A DNA stretch of 64,000 bases, from positions 248,001-312,000 of the forward strand of contig JARFXP010000003.1 of the NCBI GenBank assembly GCA_029194675.1, in the 5' to 3' direction. The stretch is from Nitrospira sp. (lineage in GTDB: Bacteria > Nitrospirota > Nitrospiria > Nitrospirales > Nitrospiraceae). Position numbers and translations under genes: made by a program. Below the pieces are notes generated by a model. The model worked only from the letters and a program-made list of their open reading frames with translations. It was not told the origin of the DNA and ran no database searches. This document shows positions 24,808 to 34,460 of the stretch, in pieces (position 1 is the first letter of the stretch; the number at the start of each line of letters is the position of its first letter).

Positions 24808-25722
24808 ATGCGAAACAAAATTTCCTGCAGTGCCGAGCGCCTTGGATTGTTGACCTCTGAAATGATCCAGGCCGTGTCGAATGCCTCGGCGTTTCAAATT
24901 GCCCATCAGTACTTGACTGCGAATCGGGTCCGTATCGTTGAGGCCGATGATTCCCAGATCACGTCCACCGTCATCGGCAATGGCGGTCTGTACGAGCAGA
25001 ACATCCGACTGAAAGACGGCCACCTCGTCTCGAAGTGTTCCTGCACGCTTCCCGAAGAGCCCATGTGCCGCCATTGCATCGCGGTGCTGCTGGAATATCG
25101 GCGATGGGCCCAGCCTCATCAATCCCGGAACTCCAGCCTAGGGAAGGAATCGATAACGACGCTTCCGAAGGGTCCCTCTGAGGGTCCCTCTGATAATGGG
25201 AAAAGAACCACCGCGCACTCGATGCCGTCCGACGTAAAACTCAGCGATGTCATGGTCTTTTTGGAATGGTTGCAACCGGCGGCGAAAGCGCTGGAAAGGC
25301 AGGAGCCGCTTCCCGGTCCTCCCACAGTCGGTCCTGGAGCGATCTCAACGTGGATTCGAGCGATTAGGAATCTTGAGGATCGACGCAGGGAAAGCGAAGA
25401 GGTCATGACGAGCCTCGAATCTCAGTTGAAAGACCGTGACTCGGAGGTTGGACGGCTCACACAACAATTCCAAACCTCTCTGCGAGAAAGCAATGCTGCG
25501 CAGGCCACCACTCGGGAACTTCAACGAGAAGTGGATTCGTACAAGGAGGTGCTCACCAGAGTCAGCGAGTTGACTGCTGAAGTCGTACAGCATGCCAGGC
25601 AAATGCGGGCTGTTACGGGCGATATGCTCCAGAAGGGCTCGCAGCTCGATAAGCTTATCGGCTCGTTTAAGGATGTGGCTGAGGCACTTCAGTCAGCTGT
25701 TTCGCTTCCTCGGCACGAATAG
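24808..25722 (+). CDS. SWIM zinc-finger protein with coiled coil
   Basis: 304 aa. The N-terminal part contains a SWIM zinc finger (CSC...CRHC, with SKCSCTLPEEPMCRHCIAVLL at about residues 71-92), a motif associated with DNA or protein binding. A variable linker follows, containing a tandem Gly-Pro-Ser-Glu repeat. The region from about residue 190 to 295 is a predicted coiled coil with heptad spacing (REVDSYKEVLTRVSELTAEVVQHARQ). The pairing of SWIM and coiled coil suggests an adaptor, but the role is unknown. No strong ribosome-binding site precedes ATG 24808. Confidence 0.75.
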   Translation: MRNKISCSAERLGLLTSEMIQAVSNASAFQIAHQYLTANRVRIVEADDSQITSTVIGNGGLYEQNIRLKDGHLVSKCSCTLPEEPMCRHCIAVLLEYRRWAQPHQSRNSSLGKESITTLPKGPSEGPSDNGKRTTAHSMPSDVKLSDVMVFLEWLQPAAKALERQEPLPGPPTVGPGAISTWIRAIRNLEDRRRESEEVMTSLESQLKDRDSEVGRLTQQFQTSLRESNAAQATTRELQREVDSYKEVLTRVSELTAEVVQHARQMRAVTGDMLQKGSQLDKLIGSFKDVAEALQSAVSLPRHE

Positions 25723-25842
25723 TAATTTGCCCCGTCCGTGCTTACGCTGATTCTCCCTCGACTCGATTCCGCTTGCGCCTTCAAGCCGGCATCCAGTAGA
25801 ATACGCCACAATTTTGGTGTGTGGATTTGGAAGGGGGTAGAG

Positions 25843-26031
25843 ATGAAACGGCAACGTTCACGAACAACTCTGTTAATGGGGACTTTGCTCGTCCAAGCGT
25901 TACCGGCGTTGGCGAACGCCCCGGAGGGAGGAGGGGCTCCTGATTATAGCGGAATCACAGGCTTGTACTATACGCTGATTGGAGTGGTGCTTGCGTACGG
26001 CGTTTACGACACGTTTTTCAAGAAGTCGTAG
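25843..26031 (+). CDS. small exported or membrane protein, 62 aa
   Basis: Start ATG 25843 has a strong upstream AAGGGGGT. The first 25 residues form a signal peptide (LLMGTLLVQALPALANA), followed by a Gly-rich link and a single transmembrane helix (GLYYTLIGVVLAYGVYDTFF) with a Lys-rich end. The family is not recognised; small proteins of this layout are often membrane-anchored accessory subunits. The neighbouring SWIM gene on the same strand gives no clue. Confidence 0.7.
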   Translation: MKRQRSRTTLLMGTLLVQALPALANAPEGGGAPDYSGITGLYYTLIGVVLAYGVYDTFFKKS

Positions 26032-26115
26032 GGAATAGCGCTTCGTCGACGCGACTTATGGCGCTGTGTCTTGTAGTTTCTCCGTTCTGCTGATTTTGAT
26101 CGAGTGTTCTTGCCT

Positions 26116-26793
26116 TCAACTTTGCTTCTGCACAGCCCCGGGCTTGTATAACCGGTCATTCAGCACTGGCCTGAGAACTTTGAGTACTTGGTCGACGATA
26201 ATCTCATAGCCTTCCTTAGTCGGATGAATGCCGTCAGCCTGATTCAACGAGGACGAACCTCCGACCCCTTCGAGGAAGAAGGGGATCAGAGCAAGCTCGT
26301 TCTCTTTGGCCAGCACCCGATACATGGCTTCGAACCGTGCCGTGTACTCATGTCCATAATTCGGCGGCAACTTCATCCCAGCCAAGACAACGGTCGTACC
26401 GCCCTCTTGTAATTGTCGGATGATCTGACGAAGATTGCTTTTTGCGTGATCGATCGAGAGCCCTCGAAGGCCATCGTTCGCGCCCAATTCGAGAATCACC
26501 AGCTCAGGCTTGTTGTTGAGGATCCAGGGTACTCGTCGAAGTCCACCGGCTGTCGTGTCACCGCTCACACCGGCGTTGATCACCCGATAGTGGTAGCCGA
26601 GGCTGTCCAGTCGACGTTGAAGCTGAGCTGGGTAGGATTCATCGGCCTCCACCCCAAGTCCGGCCGTGAGACTGTCGCCAAACGCCACGATACGGGGTCT
26701 ATGGTCCAAGGCGAAAGAAGAGATCGCTGTCGAGGTGAGCAACCAAAGCAGCATCAAGAAGGTCGGCACGACTATGTCATGAAATCGTTTCAC
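26116..26793 (-). CDS. TesA-like arylesterase / SGNH hydrolase
   Basis: 225 aa from GTG 26793. A hydrophobic signal peptide (VVPTFLMLLWLLTSTAISSFA) precedes a GDSL-type hydrolase: block I IVAFGDSLTAGLG with the catalytic Ser, block III ELGANDGLRG, and block V DGIHPTKEGYEI with the catalytic Asp and His. The protein resembles E. coli TesA, a periplasmic thioesterase/lysophospholipase with broad ester substrates. The frame is open further upstream past ATG-rich sequence, so the start is uncertain. It is divergent from the ABC transporter gene pair, as is common for tesA and ybbA-ybbP. Confidence 0.88.
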   Translation of the reverse strand: MKRFHDIVVPTFLMLLWLLTSTAISSFALDHRPRIVAFGDSLTAGLGVEADESYPAQLQRRLDSLGYHYRVINAGVSGDTTAGGLRRVPWILNNKPELVILELGANDGLRGLSIDHAKSNLRQIIRQLQEGGTTVVLAGMKLPPNYGHEYTARFEAMYRVLAKENELALIPFFLEGVGGSSSLNQADGIHPTKEGYEIIVDQVLKVLRPVLNDRLYKPGAVQKQS

Positions 26794-26883
26794 TGGTAAT
26801 GTGCAGCAATACTCGATCACTGACTCTGTACAGTATAATATCATTCCTAGTTCTCTCATCTCGAAAGGCAAACAAGGTTTTTG

Positions 26884-27660
26884 ATGATCACCGTGAACGA
26901 TATTTCGATGGTCTTGTCTGCGGCAAGTCGTTCGGTCACGATCCTTGACCGCATCACCTTTGAAATCCCGGCAAAGCAAACTGTGGCCATTGTGGGGCCA
27001 TCAGGAAGTGGAAAGTCGACGTTGCTTGGTTTGATGGCCGGCCTCGATCGGCCGACCACTGGATCAATTCACCTGGATGGAACAGAGATCACGACGATGG
27101 GTGAGAGCCGGATGGCCCGCTTCCGGCGCGAAAAGGTGGGCTATATCTTCCAATCGTTTAATCTGATCCCGACCCTTACGGCTATCGAGAACGTCTCCGT
27201 TCCACTGGAACTCAACGGAGCGAGCCGCGTCGATGATCGCGCGGCTGAATTGTTGGCTGCGGTCGGGCTGGCCGACCGTATGGGGCACTATCCGGTTCAG
27301 TTATCCGGGGGAGAACAACAACGAGTCGCCGTGGCCCGGGCTTTTGCCTGTCGGCCGCCTATCTTATTGGCGGATGAGCCGACGGGAAACCTCGACAGTT
27401 CTACCGGTGCCCACGTCATCGAGTTGCTGCTTTCACTCCACCGCGATTATGGCACCACCCTCGTGCTTGTGACGCACGACGTGGCATTGGCCTCATCGAT
27501 GCAGCGTGTTCTGTCGCTCCGCGACGGACAGGTCGAGTCGGACAGCATGCCTGCATCCTCGGAGTTCCTCAACGACTTCTCGGCAGGCTCACCAAGTGCG
27601 GAGCGAGCGCCCTCCGCCGATCCGTTATCGTCGGATTCCTTCCCCACATTCGGGTCATGA
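26884..27660 (+). CDS. ABC transporter ATP-binding protein (LolD/YbbA type)
   Basis: 258 aa from ATG 26884. Walker A GPSGSGKS at 38-45, the Q-loop within [17 protein letters not shown], signature LSGGEQQR at 140-147, Walker B LLADEP at about 161-166 and an H-loop VTHD are all present. This is the YbbA/LolD/MacB class of ATPases that power mechanotransmission rather than classical import. It overlaps the FtsX-type permease gene by four bases (ATGA), so the two are a transporter pair. The TTG at 26881 would add one residue. Confidence 0.93.
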   Translation: MITVNDISMVLSAASRSVTILDRITFEIPAKQTVAIVGPSGSGKSTLLGLMAGLDRPTTGSIHLDGTEITTMGESRMARFRREKVGYIFQSFNLIPTLTAIENVSVPLELNGASRVDDRAAELLAAVGLADRMGHYPVQLSGGEQQRVAVARAFACRPPILLADEPTGNLDSSTGAHVIELLLSLHRDYGTTLVLVTHDVALASSMQRVLSLRDGQVESDSMPASSEFLNDFSAGSPSAERAPSADPLSSDSFPTFGS

Positions 27661-30326
27661 CGTCTTTTGTATTCAACATGGCATGGCGAGAGACGCGGGC
27701 AGCATGGCGACATTTTCTCTATTTCTTGGTCTGTATTGCGATCGGCGTGGGAGCAGTGACCGGGGTCTCTCTTTTTGGAAAGCAGGTAGAACGAGCCGTG
27801 ACCAAAGAAGCGCGCGGCCTGCTTGGAGGCGACCTTGAAATCCGACTCTCTCACCTGATGAGTCCCAAAGGCCAGGAAGTTCTTGATTCGTTGAGCGATC
27901 GTGGAATCGCCCTCACCCACGTCAGCGAGCTCATCGCGATGGCCGCGAGAGTCGGATCATCCGGGAGTGGTCAGCCGACTCAGATCATTGAGCTCAAAGC
28001 CGTCGAGCCTCAGTATCCGTTGTATGGCACGCTCCGACTGGAGCCACAGGCCGACTTGGTGGACCTTCTCGGCGGGCAAACTCGCCGGTGCCCAGACCGT
28101 ACCTGTTTTGGAGTAGTCGTTCAGGAGTCTCTCCTGATCCGGATGGGGCTCGTGATGGGAGATCAGCTTAGGATCGGACAAGGTCTGTTCATCATCACCG
28201 GCCTGGTCAGGACGGAACCGGATCGCATGGCTAGCGCCTTCAGCCTTGGTCCCCGAGTCCTGATCTCACGAGAGGGGCTTGCCGCGGCCGAACTGATCAA
28301 AGTGGGCAGCAGGATTCGTGAACGATATCTACTGAAAATCCCAAGCACTATGGCGCCTGAGCCGCTGCGCTACGAGCTGAGGGGAGAACTTGCGCCGGAC
28401 TCTGTCCGCGTATCGAGTTACCGAGAGGCACAACCGCAATTAAAGCAGTCTTTGGAGCAGCTGACCCGTTATTTGGGCTTGATCGGATTGACGGCGTTGT
28501 TTGTAGGAGGCCTGGGGGTTGCCACGTCGGTTCATGCCTTTGTGCGGGAAAAGTTGAATACGATCGCCATCTTGAAGACGGTCGGCGCAGAGTCTCCTAC
28601 AATCATTTGGACCTATGGATTACAGGCGATGATTCTTGGGCTGGTCGGAAGCTTGGTCGGCCTGATGATCGGTATACTGCTCCACCAAGGACTTCCGTGG
28701 ATGATGGTGGCCCTGATGGCATCGGATCTTCTTGACCAATTGGGATTCGCGACGAATGGGATGGATCTTGCCTTCGCTCCTCTTGCCAAGGGATTGGTAT
28801 TGGGCATGTTGTCCACGCTGCTCTTTGCACTTTGGCCGCTGTTGACGATCCGCGAAGTCAAACCGGCTCGGATCTTCCGCCGTGAGATTGTTCCACTAAG
28901 CTCAACGACAAACTATTCAACGGTAGGATGGTGGGTTGCTTGGCGCAAGGTTGACAGGGGAAAGATCCTGATATCGGTAGGGATCGGCTTGGGACTGGCG
29001 CTCTTGTCAGTATGGCAAGCTGGGTCTTGGAAAGTCGGACTGCTTTTCGTCCTGGCCTTCGCGGCTGCGGTTCTGCTGTTGGGTGCATCGGCACGGGGTG
29101 TGCTCATGGTCATGAAGAAATGGCCACGGCCGGAGGCGCTGGTCCTTCGTCAAGCGCTGGGCAACGTCCTGCGCCCCGGTAGCCAGGCAGTGAGCATCAC
29201 GATTGCCATCGGCATCGCCGTCATGGTCGTGACGACCGTGTCGCTCGTCGAGCGCTCCCTCCTCACGGAAGTAGGCGACAATCGGCCGACCGACGCCCCG
29301 ACGTTTTTTTTCATCGATATCCAACCAGATCAGGCAGAAGGAATGGCCGCTCTCCTGCGCCGGCGGTCTAGTGATCCAAACCCGCAATTGACCCCGCTGG
29401 TGCGATCCCGACTATCCGCCGTCAAGAACGAACCAGTGAAGTTTGAAGCGACGTCCGAGGAGGAGGAGCAGAAAGAGAAAACTTCCCAGAAGGAAGAACG
29501 GCGAAAGAGGTGGTACCTGACACGGGAATACGTCCTGACGTTCCTCCAGGATCTCCCTAAAGACAATAAGGTCGTACAAGGCGAGTGGTGGAAGCCGGGA
29601 CAGGTCTTTACCAAACCGCTGATCTCGATCGAGGAGGATGCGGCGAAGGAACTTGGCCTTACGGTTGGAGACACTGTTGAGCTCGACATCCAGGGGGTAC
29701 CCATCACCGGAGAGATCAGCAGCATTCGGCAAGTGGAGTGGGGGAACTTTTCCACGAACTTTTACATGATTGTTTCGCCGGGTGCCCTCGATGGAGCTCC
29801 ACACACCTTTGTGGCCACCGTTCACGTGGCGCCGTCTGAAGAAGTGGCGTTGCAGCAAGAGGTCGTCGCATCCTTTCCCAACGTGACGGCCATCAATATG
29901 GGCGACGTTCTCGACAGTTTTGCGCGGGTACTTGATCGACTGTCCCTCGCCATCCGTGCCGTGGCCTTGTTCTGTGTGCTGTCAGGAGGTCTGGTGATGG
30001 CAGCGGCTCTGGCGGCGACGCGCTATCGTCGCTTGTACGAATCAGTCATTCTAAAAGCCCTGGGGGCGACTCGCAGCGTGATTGTGCGCTCGTTCGCGGC
30101 TGAATACGCGCTCCTGGGGGCATTGGGCGGGCTTCTGGGATGCGCATTGGCCAGCGCTCTGTCCTGGGCCGTGTTATCGACAGTGTTTGACCTCTCCTGG
30201 AGCCTCCAGCCAGCCGTGCTGGCCATGGGCTTTACAGCGACGATCACACTCACCATGCTGGTCGGGTTTCTCAGCACCTATCGGCTACTCGGCCAGCCAC
30301 CGTTGGCGGTGCTTCGCCAGGAATAG
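27657..30326 (+). CDS. FtsX-family ABC transporter permease (YbbP-like)
   Basis: 889 aa. It has an N-terminal transmembrane helix, a large periplasmic MacB-PCD-like domain, a four-helix FtsX domain (from about residue 270), a central two-helix segment, a second periplasmic region with a charged Glu/Lys stretch, and a second FtsX domain at the C-terminus (from about residue 770). This two-FtsX layout matches E. coli YbbP rather than LolC/E. YbbA-YbbP next to a TesA-type esterase is a recurring arrangement thought to be linked to removal of toxic or hydrophobic compounds from the membrane; the substrate here is unknown. Confidence 0.9.
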   Translation: MTSFVFNMAWRETRAAWRHFLYFLVCIAIGVGAVTGVSLFGKQVERAVTKEARGLLGGDLEIRLSHLMSPKGQEVLDSLSDRGIALTHVSELIAMAARVGSSGSGQPTQIIELKAVEPQYPLYGTLRLEPQADLVDLLGGQTRRCPDRTCFGVVVQESLLIRMGLVMGDQLRIGQGLFIITGLVRTEPDRMASAFSLGPRVLISREGLAAAELIKVGSRIRERYLLKIPSTMAPEPLRYELRGELAPDSVRVSSYREAQPQLKQSLEQLTRYLGLIGLTALFVGGLGVATSVHAFVREKLNTIAILKTVGAESPTIIWTYGLQAMILGLVGSLVGLMIGILLHQGLPWMMVALMASDLLDQLGFATNGMDLAFAPLAKGLVLGMLSTLLFALWPLLTIREVKPARIFRREIVPLSSTTNYSTVGWWVAWRKVDRGKILISVGIGLGLALLSVWQAGSWKVGLLFVLAFAAAVLLLGASARGVLMVMKKWPRPEALVLRQALGNVLRPGSQAVSITIAIGIAVMVVTTVSLVERSLLTEVGDNRPTDAPTFFFIDIQPDQAEGMAALLRRRSSDPNPQLTPLVRSRLSAVKNEPVKFEATSEEEEQKEKTSQKEERRKRWYLTREYVLTFLQDLPKDNKVVQGEWWKPGQVFTKPLISIEEDAAKELGLTVGDTVELDIQGVPITGEISSIRQVEWGNFSTNFYMIVSPGALDGAPHTFVATVHVAPSEEVALQQEVVASFPNVTAINMGDVLDSFARVLDRLSLAIRAVALFCVLSGGLVMAAALAATRYRRLYESVILKALGATRSVIVRSFAAEYALLGALGGLLGCALASALSWAVLSTVFDLSWSLQPAVLAMGFTATITLTMLVGFLSTYRLLGQPPLAVLRQE

Positions 30327-30360
30327 TCTTAAACCCCCATGGGCACCAGGATAGTGAGCA

Positions 30361-30867
30361 CTACTGGTTTGACGGCAAGAGTTCCGGCAACCACACATCG
30401 ATCAGCTGGCGAATGCGCCGCTCCTCGCTCCGGCGGAGTTGAGTGAAACGCAGGCCGATCGCCCCATTAGCAGACGACCGCACCACGGCCTCATCGATCG
30501 TAATCGGGAAGGAATCATTGGAATGCTGGAATTCCATTTCGAGTCGCGAGCCGATCAGCATCGGGGTGGTGGAACGAATCCGGCATCCACGGATCGATAG
30601 GTTCTCAATCAGGCCTTCTTGTCCCATTTCATCTGGGTATCTGGACCGACGGGGCTTGAACCAGACTGGGAATGAGACCACGACGCGCTCAAAGCTACGT
30701 CTGGGATTGGGCGTGCGACGGCCGAGGAAGGTTCGAAAGCGATCGGCGCAGAGCTGGCACCGAAAGGGATAAATCGTCAGACCGCTCAGGAGAACATCGG
30801 AAAGTGATTTTCTGTGGGCGAGCCTGATTTTACTCGCCCCGCAGGTCGGACAACGGAGATCGGACAT
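30361..30867 (-). CDS. zinc-ribbon and PilZ domain protein
   Basis: 168 aa from ATG 30867, with GGAAAG upstream. Residues 1-45 carry two CxxC knuckles (CPTC and CQLC), a zinc ribbon. The rest is a PilZ domain (RRSFERVVVSFPVWFKP, then LIENLSIRGCRI, then GLRFTQL), the fold that binds cyclic di-GMP. The RxxxR of the canonical PilZ entry motif is only partly present and NLSIRGCR matches the D/NxSxxG pattern, so nucleotide binding is possible but not assured. It is convergent with the permease gene. Confidence 0.8.
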   Translation of the reverse strand: MSDLRCPTCGASKIRLAHRKSLSDVLLSGLTIYPFRCQLCADRFRTFLGRRTPNPRRSFERVVVSFPVWFKPRRSRYPDEMGQEGLIENLSIRGCRIRSTTPMLIGSRLEMEFQHSNDSFPITIDEAVVRSSANGAIGLRFTQLRRSEERRIRQLIDVWLPELLPSNQ

Positions 30868-31045
30868 CGGACTTTCCAAATAGGGCGTCTTTTGATTGTA
30901 CTGAGACGCAGTGGCCACGACAATGGAGCTAATATGCGTAGTAGCTAATGCGTATCTAGAAGCTGGCTCCAGGCTCTTTCTTTCTGAATGCTGCCCTTGA
31001 GGATCTACGCATCGGTTGGAAAGCGATCCGCTGCGTTTCATGCGC

Positions 31046-33778
31046 CTACCGAACGGCGAGCGCAGCTCGAATTGTACGTCCTTCTCGTTCGCGGAACGAG
31101 ACGGCAACACGAAGTTGTTCGAAATACTGCTCCAGCGTTTTTCCGCCCAGATCGATCTTGCGGGAGGTAAAGAATTCGCGTACGTCTTGTTCGAGGTCCG
31201 GAGTGGTGAGCCCGACGATGCCCCCGCACATACGCCTGAGGCCTTGTTTCGGGAAGAGTCGATCCATGTGCTCCCAGTTGGCTTTCACAAACTCCCAGGC
31301 AAGTTCTCGGCCATACACATTCGTCAGTAGCGCTCCGACAATGAACGGGGCATCTTGGGTGCGGATCTCGCCGTTGATGGTGCGGGCCAGCGTCCGCTTC
31401 AGTAATTCCTTGGGACGAAATGAGGCCAACGAAAACAGGTACCGCCGTTCTTCCTGAGGGGTAGAGGCTGTTCGATAGAGCTCCAAGAATTCATCGTAAC
31501 GGGCTTCGTCTCCTGTATGGGCCAGAATGGCCACAAGAGCGGGTACGACATTCGTGTCGGCGGTCGCCGGATCTTTCCGGTAGCCCTGATACCGTTCCGC
31601 CGCCTGGTGTTGTGTGGCAGAATCATTGCCCAGCTTGCCAACCGCGCCGAGTAGATCCCCACGCAACTGCCGGAGAAGATCCGATTCTCCCGGCCGCGGG
31701 TTCCAACCGAGATCCGTCACGGCCGGTTTCACAAGGTCACAAACAAATGCTTCGAGCGCCGGCCGATCCTCAGAAGAAATAACCCGGTTCAAGAAAGTGA
31801 ACGAGTCCAACAGCACCGCCCAGACATTCTTGTCCCGGTCATTCCTGAAGTGTGCGGTCAAGCGAAGGTATTCGGGCAACGGCATCAACCCGGCTACCGT
31901 CGCGGCCCAGGCGTCACTGATAAGGGCGAACCGTTCTATGGCCTCCAGGCGATCAAGCCCCTGATCGAATAGTCGCTCTAGGAGCTGAGCCCGGTGGCGG
32001 ACACGATAGAACCCATGCCCTCCTTCGTTGACAAAGACGGAGGTGACCCCAGCCGGTATTCCAAACTTCGTCTCACGCTCAGTCAACAGCAGGCGGCGAT
32101 GTTCCGTACAATCCCCGAGGACGAGCCGAATCTGGATGGGGATCTGCCACAGCTGCTCAGCGGTCGACGGCTGCGGGATATAGGTGAATCGTTGCTGGGA
32201 GAGCCGCAGTTCGTTGCCACGCACTTCCGCCGTCACCAATGGGAAGCCTGGTTGAAAGATCCAGCCGTTCATCAGCTCGGGGACCGGTTGGTTGGAGACC
32301 GTGCCAAGAGCCATCCACAGATCATTCGTATCGGCATTGGCATAGGCATGGGTGCGAAGGTACTGCCGGACACCGTCACGGAAGACGGTGTGACCGATAT
32401 GTTGCTCCAGCATCCGAAGAACCGACGCACCTTTTTCATAAGTCAAAATATCGAACATCGCATCGGCATCTTTAGGTGCGTGAACCGGATATTCGATCGG
32501 TCTGGTGCTCACCAGTCCATCGACCGAGAACGCGGCGGCTCGTGCGACGCTGAAGCTCTCCCATCGTTTCCATTCCGGTTTCCAGGCATCGACGGCCAGC
32601 ATTTCCATGAAGGTCGCGAATGCCTCGTTCAGCCAGAGCCCGTTCCACCACGACATGGTGACTAAGTCGCCGAACCACATATGGGCGTTTTCATGAGCCA
32701 CCACGTCGGCGACCCGTTCCAGCTCTGCATGGGTGCCGGTGCGTCGATCCACGAGTAACGCCGTCTCACGAAACGTGATGGCACCGAGGTTCTCCATCGC
32801 CCCGGAAGCAAAGTCCGGGATGGCCACAAGGTCCAGTTTGTCTCCGGGGTACGGAATGCCGTAGTAGTCCTCAAAAAACTTCAGAGACGCCACGGCAATC
32901 TCCTGTCCGAACGGCGTGAGCGGTTGTTTCCCTGGGACCGTCCACAGCCGAAGGGGTGTCTTGCCGACCCATACCGGCCCCGTCGCCTCCATACGACCGA
33001 CCACGAAGGCCACGAGATAGGTCGACATCTTGATGGTGTCTGCAAACCGTACCAGTTTCTTGTTGCTTTGAACGGACTCCGATATGACTAACGTGTTTGA
33101 AATGGCCGTGAGATGAGGGTCGATCACGAGCGTAGTCGCGAAGACCGCCTTAAAATCCGGTTCGTCCCAACAGGGGAAGGCTCGGCGCGCGTCAGTGGCT
33201 TCGAACTGCGTGGCGGCCAACGTCTGCAGCGTTCCTGAAGCATCTTTGTATGTACTACGATAGAATCCGCGGAGCTGGTCGTTCAGCTGGCCATGAAAGG
33301 AAAGAAGCAGGCGCCATTCGCCAGGCTGGATGGGTTCATGAAAGGAAAGCCCGACCCGTTGCGACTTTTCGTCCAATTCGATAAGCGCTTCCACTTGCCG
33401 CCGATTTGCGCCCTCGACCAGCGCTGATTGAAGCACAAGATCGACGGCGTTCAACAGGATGGTCTGCGTGGCCTGTTTGACTGTGATCGCGATCGTCACC
33501 TGGCCTGTGAATGTTGCGGCCGTGAGATCAGGTTCAAGCCGTAGGTCATAGCGTGTTGGGATCACGTGTCGCGGAAGTCGATACCGATCGTAGGTGCCTG
33601 GAACATCGTCAGGATTCATGTCTTCACCTTGTGGTTTGGTGGTGGTTGCGGCGTCTGCGGATTTCGATGATGATACAAGTGTATAGGCTATCGGGCCAGT
33701 CAGAAGAAAGCATGCCCGTCGGGTGACCTCCAATAGAATCTCTCTTCTGCTGAACGAGCAGTCATTTCCTTGGGACAT
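31046..33778 (-). CDS. M1 family metallo-aminopeptidase
   Basis: 910 aa from ATG 33778. Zinc ligands and catalytic residues are clear: substrate-binding GAMEN at 326-330, HENAH at 362-366 and the third ligand E385 in NEAF, 18 residues later. The C-terminal third is the ERAP1-like helical domain. The leader has twin arginines (SRREIL), a hydrophobic stretch and an ADA cleavage site, so a Tat-exported enzyme is plausible. However, a good ribosome-binding site (AAGGTGAAG) precedes the internal ATG 33619, which would give an 857-aa cytosolic form. Both starts should be tested. It ends the minus-strand sugar-phosphate gene cluster. Confidence 0.9.
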   Translation of the reverse strand: MSQGNDCSFSRREILLEVTRRACFLLTGPIAYTLVSSSKSADAATTTKPQGEDMNPDDVPGTYDRYRLPRHVIPTRYDLRLEPDLTAATFTGQVTIAITVKQATQTILLNAVDLVLQSALVEGANRRQVEALIELDEKSQRVGLSFHEPIQPGEWRLLLSFHGQLNDQLRGFYRSTYKDASGTLQTLAATQFEATDARRAFPCWDEPDFKAVFATTLVIDPHLTAISNTLVISESVQSNKKLVRFADTIKMSTYLVAFVVGRMEATGPVWVGKTPLRLWTVPGKQPLTPFGQEIAVASLKFFEDYYGIPYPGDKLDLVAIPDFASGAMENLGAITFRETALLVDRRTGTHAELERVADVVAHENAHMWFGDLVTMSWWNGLWLNEAFATFMEMLAVDAWKPEWKRWESFSVARAAAFSVDGLVSTRPIEYPVHAPKDADAMFDILTYEKGASVLRMLEQHIGHTVFRDGVRQYLRTHAYANADTNDLWMALGTVSNQPVPELMNGWIFQPGFPLVTAEVRGNELRLSQQRFTYIPQPSTAEQLWQIPIQIRLVLGDCTEHRRLLLTERETKFGIPAGVTSVFVNEGGHGFYRVRHRAQLLERLFDQGLDRLEAIERFALISDAWAATVAGLMPLPEYLRLTAHFRNDRDKNVWAVLLDSFTFLNRVISSEDRPALEAFVCDLVKPAVTDLGWNPRPGESDLLRQLRGDLLGAVGKLGNDSATQHQAAERYQGYRKDPATADTNVVPALVAILAHTGDEARYDEFLELYRTASTPQEERRYLFSLASFRPKELLKRTLARTINGEIRTQDAPFIVGALLTNVYGRELAWEFVKANWEHMDRLFPKQGLRRMCGGIVGLTTPDLEQDVREFFTSRKIDLGGKTLEQYFEQLRVAVSFREREGRTIRAALAVR

Positions 33779-34460
33779 GGAGGGCGTGAACGCCTTGGGG
33801 CGTACCAACGATCAAGACGCTCGTCCGACCGACAAAGAGACCGGTCTCAACTACACCGGGGATGAGGTTCAGTGCTGTTTCCAATTCGCCCGGCCGCTCG
33901 ATGCGGTCGATATGGACATCAATGATAAGGTGACCAGCCTCGGTCTTAAACGGAGCCCCGTCGCGCTCTCTGAGTGCCACGCGGCTTTTGGTGAGCACTG
34001 CAATTTCGCCTGCGGTGTTGCCCCACCCAAAGGGGATGACTTCGATAGGCAGAGGGAATGACCCGCCAAGCACCGATACTTGTTTGGTGTGGTCGACCAT
34101 CACGATAAATTGCTTTGCCGACGCCGCGACAATTTTTTCCTTCAATAGCGCTCCGCCGCCGCCTTTGATGAGGTTGAAGTTCGGGTCTACCTGATCGGCT
34201 CCATCGATCGCGACATCGATCTCCCATCGATCTTCGGTATCGATAAGCGGAATGCCGGCCTGTTTCGCGAGTGTTGCGGTTTCTTGCGACGTTGCGACGC
34301 CTCGTAGTTTCATGCCGGTACGGACTCGTTCGCCGAGTGCGATGAGCATATGCATTGCCGTCGACCCTGTCCCCAGGCCGACGACCATTCCGTCGTGAAC
34401 AAATTGAATGGCCTTTAGAGCAGCAGATCTCTTGAAGCTGTCGAGATCTCCAGAGGTCAT
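33762..34460 (-). CDS. rpiA: ribose-5-phosphate isomerase A
   Basis: 232 aa. It interconverts ribose-5-phosphate and ribulose-5-phosphate in the non-oxidative pentose phosphate pathway, which also feeds nucleotide and aromatic amino acid synthesis. The family blocks are intact: VGLGTGSTA near residue 28, IDGADQVDPNFNLIKGGGGALLKEKI (about 90-115) with the catalytic region, and VIPFGW. It overlaps the glucokinase gene by four bases and follows pgl and the kinase, giving a compact sugar-phosphate cluster. Confidence 0.95.
   Translation of the reverse strand: MTSGDLDSFKRSAALKAIQFVHDGMVVGLGTGSTAMHMLIALGERVRTGMKLRGVATSQETATLAKQAGIPLIDTEDRWEIDVAIDGADQVDPNFNLIKGGGGALLKEKIVAASAKQFIVMVDHTKQVSVLGGSFPLPIEVIPFGWGNTAGEIAVLTKSRVALRERDGAPFKTEAGHLIIDVHIDRIERPGELETALNLIPGVVETGLFVGRTSVLIVGTPQGVHALHVPRK

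Noticed and set aside
25171-25195. Tandem 12-bp repeat within the SWIM-protein gene
   Set aside because: It encodes a repeated Gly-Pro-Ser-Glu in the linker; too short to be a feature of its own.
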